A stretch of DNA of 64,000 bases from Prorocentrum cordatum (GCA_963575745.1 CAUYUJ010019898.1:80678-144677), one strand, 5' to 3'; positions 1 to 11,804 are shown, numbered from the stretch's first letter. Program-made: numbers and translations. Notes: a model not told the origin generated them from the letters alone.

Positions 1-700
1 CGTTGAACGTGTCTTCTGGTGAATACTCGCATAATCGCGAACACTTGGTCGCGAAACTCATGGCGTTCACATAGCGCCGCGTGGCCATGTAGTCGAACAA
101 CTCCACCCGCGCGCCTTCGCGGCGCCGTTGAGACAGAGCCAACTGCGACGGCGCGCGGGCGAGCGCGACGGCTTGGCGCTTGCATTGTCGAGCGCAGCCA
201 AAGGCGGGCATCGGGGACCTCGTGGGCACTCGCGGCGATCGCCAATCCGACCACCCCCGCCCCCCTACCCCTCTTTCCTTCACCCGCGAGGGAGCGGGGG
301 CATCGCGGGGCCATCCCGGGGCCCTCTTGGGCCCCTCGCGGAGCCCTCTCGGGGGCCCCATCGGGGCTTTCTCGGAGCCCCAAGAGGGCCGTTTCCACGA
401 GGCGCCGCTGCGCCCGCGCGAAAAGGCGCGAAAGGGATAACTAGGAGAACACGTAAGACTGGGACACAGGCCGGGACTCGCGCGCATGCGAGCTCGCCTC
501 GTAACCCGCCCTAATCCTTTTCGTCTTCCCCCCCACACCCCACGCCCACCGCAAAGGCCGGGGCCCGCGCGCGCGCGAGCTCAGGCCCCCGAGGGCCCCC
601 AAGGGGGCCCCCAAAGGGGCCCCCAGGAAGACCCATGAGGCCCCCGAGAGGCTCCGAAGGCCCCCAAGAGGCCCCCAGGAGGAAGGGGATTTCGGAGTGG
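1..700. other. No recognisable gene; GC-rich, with short G/C palindromic runs
   Basis: No conserved protein was recognised in any frame. Stretches near 295-395 and 590-680 consist of short alternations of GGGGCCC/CCCCGAGGG, which resemble the GGCCCAAGAGG-type repeat block at 2.7-4.4 kb and the similar tract near 55.9 kb. The open frames here are rich in Arg, Gly and Pro and look like products of base composition. Confidence 0.5.
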
Positions 701-1279
701 TGGTCGCAGCCTGCCCCCTTGCACCTCGTCGTCGTTGTCCCGGCCACCTTTGCCGCCAACATCTCTGCCTCTATGACGCAGCCCGACCAGGCTGTTGGGC
801 GCACTCCTGCACGCACTCGACAGCGTCGAAGTGCATGGTGAACGGGCGATCCTGCCCGCCCCTCGCGCACGCCCGCAACTGCGCTGCCAGGGTCGCCCCA
901 TCGAACAATGTGAAACACGCGGGGTTCGGGGCGCCTTCGTCTGCGATGTTGCCTTATTCCTCCAAGCACTCTCGGACGCAGTCGCCGCGCCGCCGCCTCC
1001 CCGAAGCCTAAAGCGCCCTCGAAAGCGCCCGTGAGATTGTGAAGGGCGCGCTGGAAGAAAGCAAGGCTGTGGCCGTGCGACCGAGAAGATGCAGTCGCTC
1101 ATGGCACCCATGATGCGAATCGCCCTGGCTGCATTCTCTCGAGGCAAGGTCAACGACCGCGCCCGCCTGCGCGTCGTCGCAGCAGAATGAATAATTCGCA
1201 ACATGACCTCCCCGCGACCCAAGGCGAAGTGGGCTGACCTTTTACCCGCCCACGGGGACGTCGGTGCACCGGACTGCAA

Positions 1280-2540
1280 CATCAAGAGCGAGGCCTTCTC
1301 CAGTAGCTGATGCGGGGGTTCGCGCGGAGCCCGACGCGGCAGTCGCAGCCCTCGCACCAAGACATATCCAGGCCCACCGCGCGCGCGACCACGCAGAGCG
1401 CCTCCGCCGCGGGGGCAAAGGCGGGGTCGCGCTCGCGCTGCCCCAGGTTCCCCGCGAAGGTCGCGTCGCCGTCGAAATCGCCGCCGTAGTAACCCCGAAA
1501 ATGCTCGTGGACCAAGAGAGACTCGCACAGCGCATCTTCGAAATGTTCCCACTTGAATTTAATAAGACGTCGAGATGCACCGCGCAGCAGCTCACGGGCA
1601 TGATACGGCGCGTTCTTGAAAGACCCGTTCAGCAAATCCTCTCTCAAATGCCGCACAGAAATCACCTTGTTGAATGCTCGGAACTTCTCCACCCACTGCG
1701 CCCAGCCTGGCGTTCGCTTCACTGCCTCCTCAAGGGCGCTCATCAAGATGCGGCGTGTCCAACGATCCCTCGCCGGCCAAAATCTTGCTCAAGATCGACC
1801 GCACGTCCTGCTCTGCGCCACCCACCGGCACGACAGGGAGGCCCTTCTCGGCGCCCCGGTCACTAATGAATTCACTATCGAGCATCGCCGGGCCCAAAAT
1901 CCACCCTCGCTGTTCTCCAGAGAAGCAGCGCGCGCCAACTCGAACGCCATCTTCGCCGTGGACCCGCGCCCCGCGGCCGCATCGCTGGCTTGCAAACGGC
2001 GCGCAGACAAAGAGAAACCTCCCGGCGGCTCCACCTTGGAGCACCAGTCGACCGCGCCTCTGACGACCGCTCCTCGATCGCTGCGAAGAAATTCCGTCCA
2101 AGCTGCGGCCCGCTGTCCGGGTTCACGCTGCGAAACACCTTGCCATAATTTTGCTTGCCCCATGCCCTCTCCCACAACATTGCCACGCAGTCAAGTTTGA
2201 TATCGTTCATCCGCGCCTGTTCCGATGAAGGCCATGCCATGTTGGCGACGACACTTCCAAGGCAAAGCACCTCCCCGGCGCCTCGCACAATCTCATGCAC
2301 TTAGTCTAGATTTTAGCCTTGTGTATCGGCCTCGCCAACGAGATGTCGAGCATCGGCCCCCAGTGGGCATGCGCGGTGTCGAGCTTCCGGCAAACTTTGC
2401 CTTCGTTCCACGCCTGTTTTTTCAAGTCGGTTTCAAAGTCTCTGTCTAGTGGAGTCGCCGTGCCACCAATTGGAGTCGCCGTTGCAAACAGCCCGGCTGG
2501 GGGGCCTGGCTGCGGCCGCTGCGCTGGGAACTCCACGCTG
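1280..2540 (-). pseudogene. Decayed dinoflagellate hypothetical protein, 3' part
   Basis: Reading the minus strand from 2536 to 1282, normal-looking protein sequence runs through several frames in turn. One frame covers about 2536-2306, a second about 2300-2080, a third about 2175-1790, and the last and longest 1746-1282. The last segment has an acidic and aromatic composition (for example FKWEHFEDALCES and the Gly/Asp-rich GGDFDGDATFAGN) quite unlike the Arg/Pro/Ala text of random GC-rich frames. No domain or function was recognised. Frame changes and stops between segments suggest an old, non-functional copy, although introns could explain some breaks. The region at 4440-5230 on the same strand may be its upstream part. 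Confidence 0.45.
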
Positions 2541-3883
2541 GCCCCATTCGGTCGCTGACGCGGATGGAGAAGAAGAGCCGACCATCAAATCAGCGACGGG
2601 CACTGGGACCTCCGTGGTAAACACTGGCCGCGACGTCCCAAATACCTTTTGCAAGGAAGTCCCGTCGCCCCGTCGCGGGCCGTCAAATCCCACCGGCCCT
2701 CTGGGCGCAGGCGGTTTGACGAGTTCTTGCCCCCCCCCCCTGCACCCTCGTCGGGCCTGGGCGGGGGCGGGGGGGCGGAGCGGTCAGAGCGTCCAAAATG
2801 GACCGAGATTGTCCCGAGAAGATCGTAGACAGCCCAAGATGGCCTGCGACGTACCTCCAAGAGGCTCCAAGAATACCACAATACGGCCCCACTTCCTTCA
2901 TCGCAACGGGCAATCTATTTTTGTTCGATGGGGGGCGAACATTTCCGCCCATTGGATTCCGATGGGGTCGGGAGTCCGCAAGATAGCCCCACGGCGCCCC
3001 CAGATGGCCCCACGGGCGACCCGAGAGCGCCAGAACACGGCCCCAAGAGCGCCCCAAATGGTCACTGGAAGTGGCCCATTCGAAGGAGAGGAAAACGCAA
3101 TGCGCACCAGAGCGCCCCGGGAGTGCCCCAAGAGGGCACTGGAAGTTGTCAATTCGGCCAATTGTTCCTGCCTGGGCGACCCGTCGGCGAAGATCCGCCC
3201 AGGCACAGGCCACTTAATTTTCGGAGGTCGGGGGCCGCGATTCAGATGAGGGTACCCCGAGGGCTTTTGAAGCCGAGGTGACTTCCTGGGGCCCCCCCCC
3301 TCCACCTCCGCCCCAGTGCTGCTCGAAGCGATTCGGCGCCGACGAGAGCAAGCGCGCTTTCGCCGCGCCCCGCGGCGCGCTGCGCCCTGCGATTTTCGCC
3401 ATCGCAACCGTCATCGCCATCGCCATCGCCATCACCATCATCATCAGCATCATCGATCCAAAAGTCGCCACCAAAAATGCCAGGGCGGCACGGTGGCGGG
3501 ACATGCCGCAGGCACCTGGGTCCGCCGCCCCCTGCTTGCAGGGGTGCACGGCGTGCTGGATGAGCTGTCAGGTTTTGGTTTTGGTTCTTTTTCCAAAAGA
3601 ACTTCCCAGTGGGCTCTGGCAGAACCCGCCGGCCACCCGGAATTTCCCCAAACGTGCTCAACGACCGCAAAAAATCCTCCAAGAACGGCCGTTTCGCTCG
3701 GGACATCCTCAAAAAATCGCGAAGATGGCCCAAGATGGCCTCCAAGTCCGCCCGAGATGGTCCAAGACGGCCTCCAAGACGGCCCAAGAGAGTCCAAGAC
3801 GGCCCAAGACGGCCCAAGAGGCCCCCCAGAGGCCTCCCAGACGGCCCAAGAGGCCTCCAAGAGGTCCTCCAGGAGAGTCCGAA

Positions 3884-3990
3884 GAGGCCAAAATCATTGA
3901 TTTTCCCTTGGTTTTTGAAGGATTTTGGCATTTGCGCCTTTTCGGCTCTCCGACGGCTCAAGACGGCCCAAGAAGCCCCCAAGATCGCCC
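3884..3990 (+). repeat. About 105-bp direct repeat, copy 1
   Basis: An AT-richer segment (CCAAAATCATTGATTTTCCC, then GGTTTTTGAAGGATTTTGGC, then a CTTTTCGG motif and ACGGCTCAAGACGGCCCAAG) recurs with substitutions at 4291-4395. It stands out from the GC-rich repeat block around it. Its function is unknown. Confidence 0.75.
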
Positions 3991-4290
3991 AAGAGGCCCC
4001 CAAGAGAGCCCCCTGATGGCCCAAGTGGCCTCCAAGATGGCCCCTAGAGGGCCCCAAGACGGCCCAAGAGGCCTCCAACACGCCCAAGATGGCCTCCAAG
4101 ACGCCCAAGATGGCCTCCAAGACGGCCCTGGAGCGCCCCAAGAGGGTCCCCCGTTGGCCCAGAAAGGCCCCCAAAACGGCTCCCGACGGCGTCAGACGTG
4201 CCAGGAACCCACCAAGATGGCCGAAGTTGGCTCGAAGCTGGCCCAAAAGGGCCCAAGAGGCCCCCAAGAGGGCCTCCAGGAAGGCCAAAA

Positions 4291-4395
4291 GATGCCAAAA
4301 TCACTGATTTTCCAAGGTTTTTGATGGATTTGGGCATTTCCCTTTTTTCGGCCTTCCGACGGCCCGAGACGGCCCAAGAGCCCCCAAAGATCGCC
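4291..4395 (+). repeat. About 105-bp direct repeat, copy 2
   Basis: Second copy of the segment at 3884-3990. It has the same order of motifs (CCAAAATCACTGATTTTCC, a GGTTTTTGATGGATTTGGGC core, TTTTTTCGGCC, then GACGGCCCAAGAGCCCCC). The shared AT-rich core suggests a longer higher-order unit within the repeat block. Confidence 0.75.
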
Positions 4396-4439
4396 GAAAG
4401 ATCGCCCAAGAGGCCTCCAAGACGGCGACGATGACCATC

Positions 4440-5230
4440 AAGACGCCCACGTGTTCCCCGAAGGCTTTCCAAACCGATTCGGGGAACACATGGTCCGATG
4501 GCTTGGCAGGTCTGGCCTCAACGTTCGGCCACATAGGCGCTTCCACAAAGGCAGGGGGCGGCGGTGATTCGCCGTAGGCGTCTTCGATAAAATTATTCAA
4601 CATTAGCCCCCGCCGATTCTGCGCCCCCGACGCGCGGCCGGGGCGGCTGGCCCGCCGCATTATTCCGCGCTTGTCTGATTCCGGCAAGTCGCCCGGCGAT
4701 CGTTCCTGGATGGGCTGGCGGGGCGGGGTCGCGCGAAGCGACGCAAATTACCAGCGGGCAGGCGACCCTCATCCGCGACCAACGTCACAGGGGCCATCGG
4801 GAATTGAGCCCCGGAGATGGCAACTTCGACCTCCTGCGCGGGATGGGCAGCGCTGACCCGCCACGCAGCGCGGCCCGCGTCCTGTCCGCCGCTGGCGGCA
4901 TTTGCAAACCAACTGCCATCCAGCCAAGCATGCTCCAATTGGGGCCACTGCGAGAAATCTGGTTCGGACTCGACCGCACTGATCTGGATTGCGCCCCTCA
5001 CTTTCCTGGGCGCTCGGCGCTGTCTAGCTCGTCGGGCACGCGCAATGGCCCACGCGGTGCGCGACACCTCAACCAACTTGGGTCTTTTCTTATGACCGGC
5101 ACCCCGCGCGCACAGTGGCAGATCCCCGATGCCAAGGACGACCGGCGGGTCCATTGCTCACCTCTGCCATCTGAAAGAAAGCTTGGGTCAAAACTGCGAA
5201 AAGCGTAAAATCGACTTCGCGGCCCGGGCG
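4440..5230 (-). pseudogene. Coding-like remnant, possible 5' part of the 1.3-2.5 kb pseudogene
   Basis: Two overlapping minus-strand frames look like genuine protein. One runs about 5154-4660 and contains a Trp/Asp/Glu-rich central part (around residues 55-90). The other runs about 4687-4440 and contains NNFIEDAYGES and a VFPESVWKAFGEHV segment. They need a frame change near 4670 to join. No domain was recognised. Shared strand and order suggest that they belong with the coding remnant at 1280-2540, now separated from it by the repeat block. This link is an inference. Confidence 0.4.
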
Positions 5231-5239
5231 GCTCAAAAA

Positions 5240-6340
5240 GTATGGAAGCGGTGGGAATGGCCCCCCCCCCTCAAGAACAAGCACGCTCCCCTGGCGGAGG
5301 GAGGGGGGCGGCCCGGGCGGTTCGGGGTTCGGGGTAGCCAGAAACGCGGGACTCGCCCTCGTCGGACTGGCCCCGTCTTGGCCCCCCTCCCCCACCTTCC
5401 CCCCCCCCCATCTCTCCGGCGAAGGCGCCCCTGGGAGTGGGGCCCGCTCGACGCCGACGAGACGCCGCGCCCGCATCGTGGGGCGCCGGGCCAAGGGCGG
5501 CGCGAGCTGCCCAGAGCTCCAGGGGGCGGTGCACCTGCGAACCCAAGAGCAAGCCTGCCCAGCGAAACTCATCGCTTCCGAGGTGTCGACGCTGCTGGCT
5601 TCCAAATGTCAGAGGTGCGCGTTGCGTCGTCAACGCGGGCCCCGCATGTACATGTATTGTTGGCGCCTATAGTTGTTTTCGGGTTGGGCCCCGCCCGTGG
5701 CGCCCGCCCATCGCTTCTCTTTCAATCCAAAGATTCGAATGGCCGTAGAGCCCCGCCCCGCCAGCAGGGCCCCGCCTGGATACGCCTGAAGAGGCGGCGT
5801 TGTCTACGCCGCCGTCGCGCCGGGTAGCGGCGCGCATTTGGCGCGCGTTAAGGCCGCATCCCACCCACGTAAAACTTAAGGGCCGCGAGGAACGGTAGAA
5901 GCGGTAGAACCCCGTACCCCTTGACGGGCCCCAAAGATGCGGGGCCCCAGAAAGCCTCGCAGGCCCCGTGGAACTCATAGACAACTTTCACGGGCCGCAA
6001 GAAACCTCTGGTGGAGAGCATTGCAGATCAAGTAAGTCGCTCTCGCACCCCCAAACGAGCAAACTGACGGCGGGGAGGGCCTGCGCCGCGCGAGCGCGAG
6101 TTCAGGCCTGAAACCGGAGTTCGTTTGTTTTTGTTTTTGTTTTTTGGGGGGGGGCGCACTTGGGACGCTGGTCAGGCGCCGCGCGCGGGTGGGCCTCCTG
6201 CACCTGCGTCGACACTTGGCGGCGAGAACATCGCGCGACTTCAAAGCGCCCATTCTCGGCGGGCTCGCAGAAAATCCAGCGGCGCGCGCGGCGCGGAGGC
6301 TAGAGGACGAGCCCCCGGACGCGACGCCAGCACATCCCAA
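5240..6340. other. Non-coding or unrecognised GC-rich stretch
   Basis: No conserved protein was seen on either strand. Notable texture includes C-tracts at 5260-5270 and 5400-5410 and a GTTTG/TTTTTG-rich patch followed by a G9 run at about 6121-6157. Confidence 0.4.
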
Positions 6341-6699
6341 ACCCCCCACCTGGACTTCAACAACCAGCCGAAGAAGCGCCGGCGGCAGTATCCGCAGAGG
6401 AATCCAACGAGGAGGAGGTCAAGGACGAGCCTAGACGAGCTGCTTTCGGTCGAGGCCCCATGGGCGATACCGAAAGAGGGCAGAGATATACCCGACGAAG
6501 ATGACGCTCTAGAACAGCTGAGGTATGTGACGGAGGATCAGGACACCTCGGTCACCGACAGGAGTGACGTGATTACGGACTCTGACGTGATGGATGCTTG
6601 GGTGGCCCAGGGGGCAAACTACTGCAAGCCGACAGCGGAGATCATGGATTCTCTGCAGCCCGAGAAGGTCACGCAGATTGGTTTTGCAGCGGAAGCCTA

Positions 6700-8260
6700 G
6701 AAGATGCTGAGTGAAACCTACATCGCGGGAATCCCTGGACATTAAGACGATGTGGTCATCCTGAATTTCTAATTTTCTATGAGGACGGCACCGCAAAGGC
6801 AGTGGTAGAACACGACGACAGAGTCCTGACGCAGGAAGAGAACGTGGAGCACCGAGCGGCAGTTCGAGCCTGACGTCTTCAGGAGTTCCGCCACTGGGCA
6901 GGTTGCAAGGCCATGTCCAGGATCTTGCGGAGGAATGCCAGGAACCTCATCGACGCGAAGTGGGTAGATCAGCGGCAGTGGACTCAAGCACCGGTACTAT
7001 GACGAGAATCATATGTTGCAGGTTGACGGCACGTGAATTCAAAGATCGACAAAATGACTAAGTCAAGGCATTCACTGCAACGAGTACCAAATTGGGACAG
7101 CGAGTGATGAATATCTTAACGGCTCAACACCAGTGGAAGTTGTGCAGCGCGGACATATATTCGGCGCTTCTGCAGGGTATGACTTTTGAGGAAGTCCCAA
7201 AGCTGCTGGAGGAGCCTATTCGCGAGATCTGTTGAGAGTTGCCGACAGGATCGGCAGAATTGCTGTGTGAGGTCAAGGGTTTCGAGGGTGTTACTTGCGT
7301 CTTCGAAGTACTGCGGATGGAGAAGGCAGAATTCGGTCTCAACGGCGCTCCCCGCTTATTTGGCCTTCGACTCGATCAAGTGCTGCTGTCGGTCGGTCTT
7401 CGATCTCCACGCACATCGACGACCTGAAGTATGCTGGAAAAAACAAGGCAGTAAACGAGATGATACAGGCGCTGGAGTCAGTCTTTGGCAAAATGGCCAC
7501 GCATGAGAAGAATTTCGTTCACTGCGGGCTTCGCCACAGACAACTGGATGACATGAGTATTGAGGTAGACCAAACGGAGTACATCAAGAATCTGCAAGGC
7601 AGGAGTGATGGAGATGACCCTCCAGAAAAGCATGAAGCTGTATCCGTCCCTTCTGCGAGCTGTCGCGTGGTGTACCATGACGAAAGTGGATACATGTATA
7701 TACTCGGCGGCTGTACAGAGACACGGCAAAGCACCCAAGGTAGGTCAGATCAAGAAGATGAATGCGTTGCTGAAGTACATGAAGGAGAATATCACGGCCC
7801 TGTTGACGCATCAGCTGAAGTTGCCCGTGAAGCTAGCTACGGATGGTGATGCAGCGTTCAGGAGGGAACCGCACTACAAAGGCCTGGCCATGAGGGGTGC
7901 AGTGTATCTCCTGGTCGAGGACGGCGAAGGACCAGGAGGCACATGCAACGTTCTGGAGCATTGTTCGAGGAAACAAGCTCACGTTGTTCGCACTACCTGA
8001 GGTGCCGAACTTTGTCAGCTATCTGATGCATGTGATCATCTTCTCCTGCTGGCGGGCTTCTTGACAGAGGTTCAGATGGGTGAGTTGAGCGCACGACAGC
8101 TACGAGACATGGTGGATGGAGCCGAAAAACAGCCCGCAACCCGCTTTGCCACTGGAAGCTTGCGTGGACGCGCAGAGTGTGCATGGCCTCACCAAAGGCA
8201 GCGTACTATGAGAGGCACTGAGGTGCGTCGCACGTGGATGGTGGAAAGTACAACACCCGT
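6700..8260 (+). pseudogene. Copia-like pol relic (reverse transcriptase to RNase H)
   Basis: Plus-strand protein fragments follow the order of a Ty1/copia-type reverse transcriptase and RNase H. A pre-RT segment near 6900-6990 includes RNARNLIDAKWV. RT motif A survives as SADIYSALLQGMTFEEVP at about 7150. A GLNGAPRLFGLRLDQVL block lies at about 7340. A degraded catalytic loop (IDDLKYAGK, expected form VDDLK) lies at about 7420, followed by CGLRHRQ. RNase H-like text (KLATDGDAAFR, RKQAHVVRTT) covers about 7830-8000, and CVDAQSVHGLTKGSVL at about 8170-8210 resembles the copia C-terminus. Many stops and frame changes interrupt it, and no LTRs were found. It differs in sequence from the copia element at 28.6-36.9 kb, so it represents a second lineage. 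Confidence 0.7.
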
Positions 8261-8621
8261 TTATGGCTTGGAACTCGACGGGCAGAGTGCTCCAGGGATC
8301 GAGTCAGGTTTCGAGTCGAGCACCTTCGGTGACCCGAAGACCGTCTTCATACGCATATCGATCTTGTTTGAGCTTACTCTCAGGCGGGCAGAGCTGGAGA
8401 TCAACAACCTGGACACGTTCACCACCAGTCGAGCACTGGGTGTGGGACGTGCGGAGCGAGGGCGTCACGGGCGAGCACGGCGACCCGCTGCGGCTGCTTT
8501 GGCTCAAGGCCAAGCGACTGAGGCTGCGCGCGTGCTGCGCGGCATGCGCCCGAGGGCGCGGACCGATGCGTGTTGGCGCGGCAGTGGCGCCAGCGTCGGG
8601 AGGACAGGCCCCTCGACTGAG

Positions 8622-8800
8622 GGGGAGGAGGAGGAGGAGGAAGAGGAGGAGGAGGAGGAGGAGGAGGAGGGGCAGGAAGAGGGCAAGGAGGAGGGGGAGC
8701 AGGGGAGTAGAATGACAGGAGGAAGAAGAGGAGCAAAAGGGGGTGAAGAGAAGGAGGAGGATGAGGAGGATGAGGAGGAGGGGGGGATGGGCACGAAGGC
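8622..8800 (+). repeat. (GGA)n purine tract
   Basis: GGAGGAGGA runs with minor interruptions form a polypurine/polypyrimidine tract. The long Glu-rich (plus) and Ser/Pro-rich (minus) frames here are artefacts. The tract lies beyond the third recognised exon of the minus-strand protease gene, so it may sit in its next intron. Confidence 0.9.
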
Positions 8801-8922
8801 GAGGGGGAGAGCTGATTCTAAATCCATGAATATAACGCGCGTTCAGGGCGGGATAAAGCGACTGAGTGTCCGTCTCCTCCTGGACCCAGTCCCTCCCTGG
8901 TGTTGCTGCTCCCCATGCCCAC

Positions 8923-9347
8923 CTGTGACATAGCCAGTGCGGTTCGACGCCGTCAGGAGGTTCCATCTCAGAGACTCGTGCATAGATTGTGCCGTTGGGT
9001 TCGCCTCGTACATGATGGCAGCGAGCCCCGCAACGTGCGGACAGGCCATGGACGTGCCACTCTTAAAGACGGTCGACGTGTCGCTCGAGTGGGACGCCGA
9101 GAGGATGGTCGAGCCCGGAGCCCAGACGTCGACGCAAGGGCCGTAGTTGCTGAACCAAGACTTTGCCACCGCCCGGCGCAAGGGCCCCTCTCTGGCCCCA
9201 TACTGGGCATAAGATGCCACCGTAATCGCCGACGTGATCCATGCAGGGTTGAATCCGCATGCATCTGCGTTCTCGTTCCCTGCAGCCACCACCACGGTGA
9301 TGCCATCATCTACTAGAGCGTCGACGGCCCAGGGGAGTATCGGGTTC
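8923..9347 (-). CDS. Subtilisin-like serine protease, exon 3 (catalytic Ser)
   Basis: This exon carries the second half of an S8 (subtilase) catalytic domain. In order it reads AVDALVDDGITVVVAAGNEN, which includes the oxyanion-hole Asn of the AAGN motif, then SNYGPCVDVWAPGSTI, then the nucleophile motif GTSMACPHVAG. The 5' end is set at an AG at 9349-9348, because the reading frame then continues naturally from exon 2 through NPILPWAVDAL. The 3' end is set at the donor CAG|GTGGGC after the TGYVT segment, with the GT at 8922-8921. Further coding sequence is expected downstream but was not identified, so the gene is incomplete here. The enzyme would cleave peptide bonds with an Asp-His-Ser triad, and exons 1 and 2 supply the signal, propeptide, Asp and His. 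Confidence 0.8.
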
Positions 9348-10377
9348 CTCCCGAAAGGAGAGTTTTTCCTTCATTGCACTCCTCTACCGACAGGCGAACC
9401 ACCCAGCGGCCGTGAGAAAAACCCAACGACGCCAGGCTCTATACCCTGCCTCCTGCGCCCTCACCGACTTCCTGGCGCGCGCAGGGCGCTGCCCCTCTTT
9501 CCACTCAAAGCAGGCTGTCTCCTCTGATCCCTACGCCTCCATTGCGGGGCCTCCCCAGACAGCCCAAATCGCCTGATCAGGTCGAGCCTCCTGTAAAATC
9601 GGGCCTGCCCTCCACGGCCGCTTGATTGCCTGCCGCTTCCACCTCACGCCGCAGGTGCAACACCCTGCACCTTCCACCCCGACAAACGCCAGGTCCGCTG
9701 GGCCGTACGTCCTACCCCCTTCACCCTCACCGACGAGACCCTCCTGGCCCTCCCGGGACCCGACACCATGCACCCTACACGCTCCCGTCCCCCTGAATCT
9801 AATGTCGGCTCCTAGGACAGTCCCTCCCCGCCCAAGACGTCGTCGACAAGAAAATTAGGACCCTACGTCGAGAGTGGCAAGCAAAGCCCAGGTGGGCGAG
9901 TCCACCGATGAAGGACTGAGCAGTCCCTCATCGGTGGACGCGGCAATCGGCTCCCTCCCCCATGAGGCCCACAGACCAAGGAAAGTATTTCACGTCACCC
10001 TTGCGGGCGCCCAACGTCGAGCCACAAATGCCAGTCGGGCCCACTTGAGGCCCACCGACACCTGGTCCGTGGGCAACACGACACTGTACACCCTCACCGC
10101 AAGGCTACACAACCACAACCGCTGGACCCAGCATCCCCCACCGCGCCCCACACCCTACCACAGGAGCGTATATGATCCAGGGCTCCGCCCCCCCCCAATG
10201 CTAATGAGATCGGGCGCCCCCCCCTCACTGAATGGGTACGCCAGCGAGCCTTGCGAAAACCTCGCACATTGAATCGCCCCCCCCTGTGGTTATGGCCCTG
10301 TGGGCGTGGCGTGGTGGAAAGGGGTACTGAGTAGCCCCCGCCCCTCCCCCCGTAGGTGTGGGTGGTGCTGCGGTGCC

Positions 10378-10574
10378 GTCGTCATCGTCGTCGTCGGTCG
10401 TCGGTCGTCGGTCGTGGTCGCCGCCGTCGTCGTCGGTCGTCGGTCGTCGGTCGTCGGTCGTCGGTCGTGGTCGTCGCCGTGGTCGTCGACGTCGTCGTCG
10501 CCGTGGTCGTCGTCGTGGTCGTCGACGTCGTCGTCGTCGTGGTCGTCGTCGTGGTCGCGGTCGTCGTCACCGTA

Positions 10575-10612
<38 letters not shown>
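10378..10612 (+). repeat. (GTC)n / GTCGGTC microsatellite
   Basis: Runs of GTCGTC with interspersed GTCGGTC and GTGGTC units. On the opposite strand it reads as Asp- or Thr-rich frames, which are artefacts. It lies inside putative intron 2 of the protease gene. Confidence 0.95.
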
Positions 10613-10613
<1 letters not shown>

Positions 10614-10701
10614 CCCATCCCATCGGGGGGAGGTGCCTGTGGAACGTTGGGACCCATCCCCCTGGGGTGGGGGTAGCCTGTGAACCGTCGACCCCGGATC
10701 A

Positions 10702-10727
10702 TAAATATATATATATATATATATACA
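10702..10727 (+). repeat. (AT)n dinucleotide run
   Basis: An alternating AT run of about 24 bp, the most AT-rich stretch of the surrounding 5 kb, within putative intron 2 of the protease gene. Confidence 0.95.
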
Positions 10728-11011
10728 CATACCTCCAGCCTCTGCGTGATTACCTCCACAAGGGTCACCTCAGGCTTTCTGGATTGCTACCCCCAGCCTC
10801 TTCGGTGATTACCTCCAGGCCCTTTGGGTGTTCACATCCAGGCCCTGTGGGCGACCACTTCAAGGCCGCTGGGCGGGTCCCGTCTGGAGAACAATGCAAT
10901 ACAGCGTTCTCCCTTCGGGAGAGCAATGCAACAGAGTACTCTCAGAGATGGGGAACAGTACAACGATATACTTTTCGGAAGCAATACGCTACCCCCCTGG
11001 GGCTAGAGAGC

Positions 11012-11634
11012 TTCTCCGCATTGTTATTGCCAGCGCCACCGAGACTCATGCTAACCACCGCTGGTCTTGGGGCAGACGCCAAGATATACTGCTCGGCTGC
11101 GATGGACCAAGACGTGTAGCCATTGCCATTGTCGTCAAGGACCTTCATTGACCACAAGGTCGCACCATCCGCGACGCCGTACGTCGCGGCCCCCACCGTA
11201 CCTGCGCAGTGGGTGCCATGACCATGGGTGTCATTAGCGCACGTGGTGCTTCTGTTCGGGCATATCACCAAGGAGCCGGTGGAGACGTCCACTCCAGCGA
11301 AGGCCCGGCCGCCGAACTCAACGTGGGTAATGCGAATACCTGTATCCAAAATAAAAACTCTCACCCCTACGCCCCGTCCCCGGACCACGTTCGCATTGAT
11401 GTCTTGGATGCCCCAAGGGTAGGTCCGCCTCTCCAGGTGCTGTTCTTCATCCATGTGCTCCGGGATCCTGCTCTCAAGAATGTCCTCTTCGACCAACTTC
11501 ACGAGCCCGATGTAGGTCTCGAGCAACACCATCAGCTCGTCGACGGTCAAGCGTCCCTCCACAAAGGGCAACTCGCCGTTGCCTGGGTTGGTCTTCATCG
11601 ACGGCGGGTGAAGCTCCTGAAGAAGAGCTTCCGC
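11012..11634 (-). CDS. Subtilisin-like serine protease, exon 2 (propeptide, Asp, His)
   Basis: The exon begins with the second half of an I9-like inhibitor propeptide (AEALLQELHPP through the VEEDILESRIPE region). It continues into the catalytic domain: WGIQDINA, the aspartate motif VFILDTGI (about residue 180 of the joined protein), and the histidine motif HGHGTHCAGT (about residue 222). It ends after VVSMSLGGAGNNN. The acceptor at TTTCGAGAG|GCG joins exon 1 in phase 0 and makes a continuous propeptide. The downstream boundary near 11012 is less certain because AG and G repeats allow several choices. All residues expected of an active S8 protease are intact in this exon. Confidence 0.85.
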
Positions 11635-11804
11635 CTCTCGAAACAAAAATTATCACGGCAAAGCAACCTAACAGCGATGTGTAGGAGCACATCTGGAAGC
11701 ATTCCCCTTAAGATTCGGATGAGAATCCCAGTTGTAGAACTCTGCTGTTCTCGCAGTCGTAGTCGCATTCGCGATGACAGTCGCAGTCGCAACGGCAGTC
11801 GCAG

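Larger units (their letters stand above)
2700..4440. repeat. Degenerate GGCCCAAGA/GGCCTCCAAGA repeat block
   Basis: The plus strand is a long run of loosely repeated 9-12-mers built on GGCCCAAGA, GGCCTCCAAGA and GGCCCCCAAGAGG. It contains (CATCGC)-like and (ATC)-rich text at 3400-3460. Translations give Ala/Lys/Pro/Arg-rich or Leu/Gly/Trp-rich frames on the two strands, which are repeat artefacts. The block separates two stretches of minus-strand coding-like sequence, so it may be a repeat expanded inside an intron or an insertion into an old gene. Confidence 0.7.
9348..11011 (-). other. Putative intron 2 of the subtilase gene, with microsatellites
   Basis: This stretch lies between the exons carrying the His and Ser motifs. 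It has no recognisable coding sequence and contains a (GTC)n block, an (AT)n run and short degenerate repeats at 10730-10880. No GT donor gives the correct phase. A GC donor (AA|GCTCTC at 11011) or a GA donor combined with the AG at 9349-9348 keeps the frame. Non-GT donors are known in dinoflagellates, but this junction needs RNA evidence. Confidence 0.55.
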
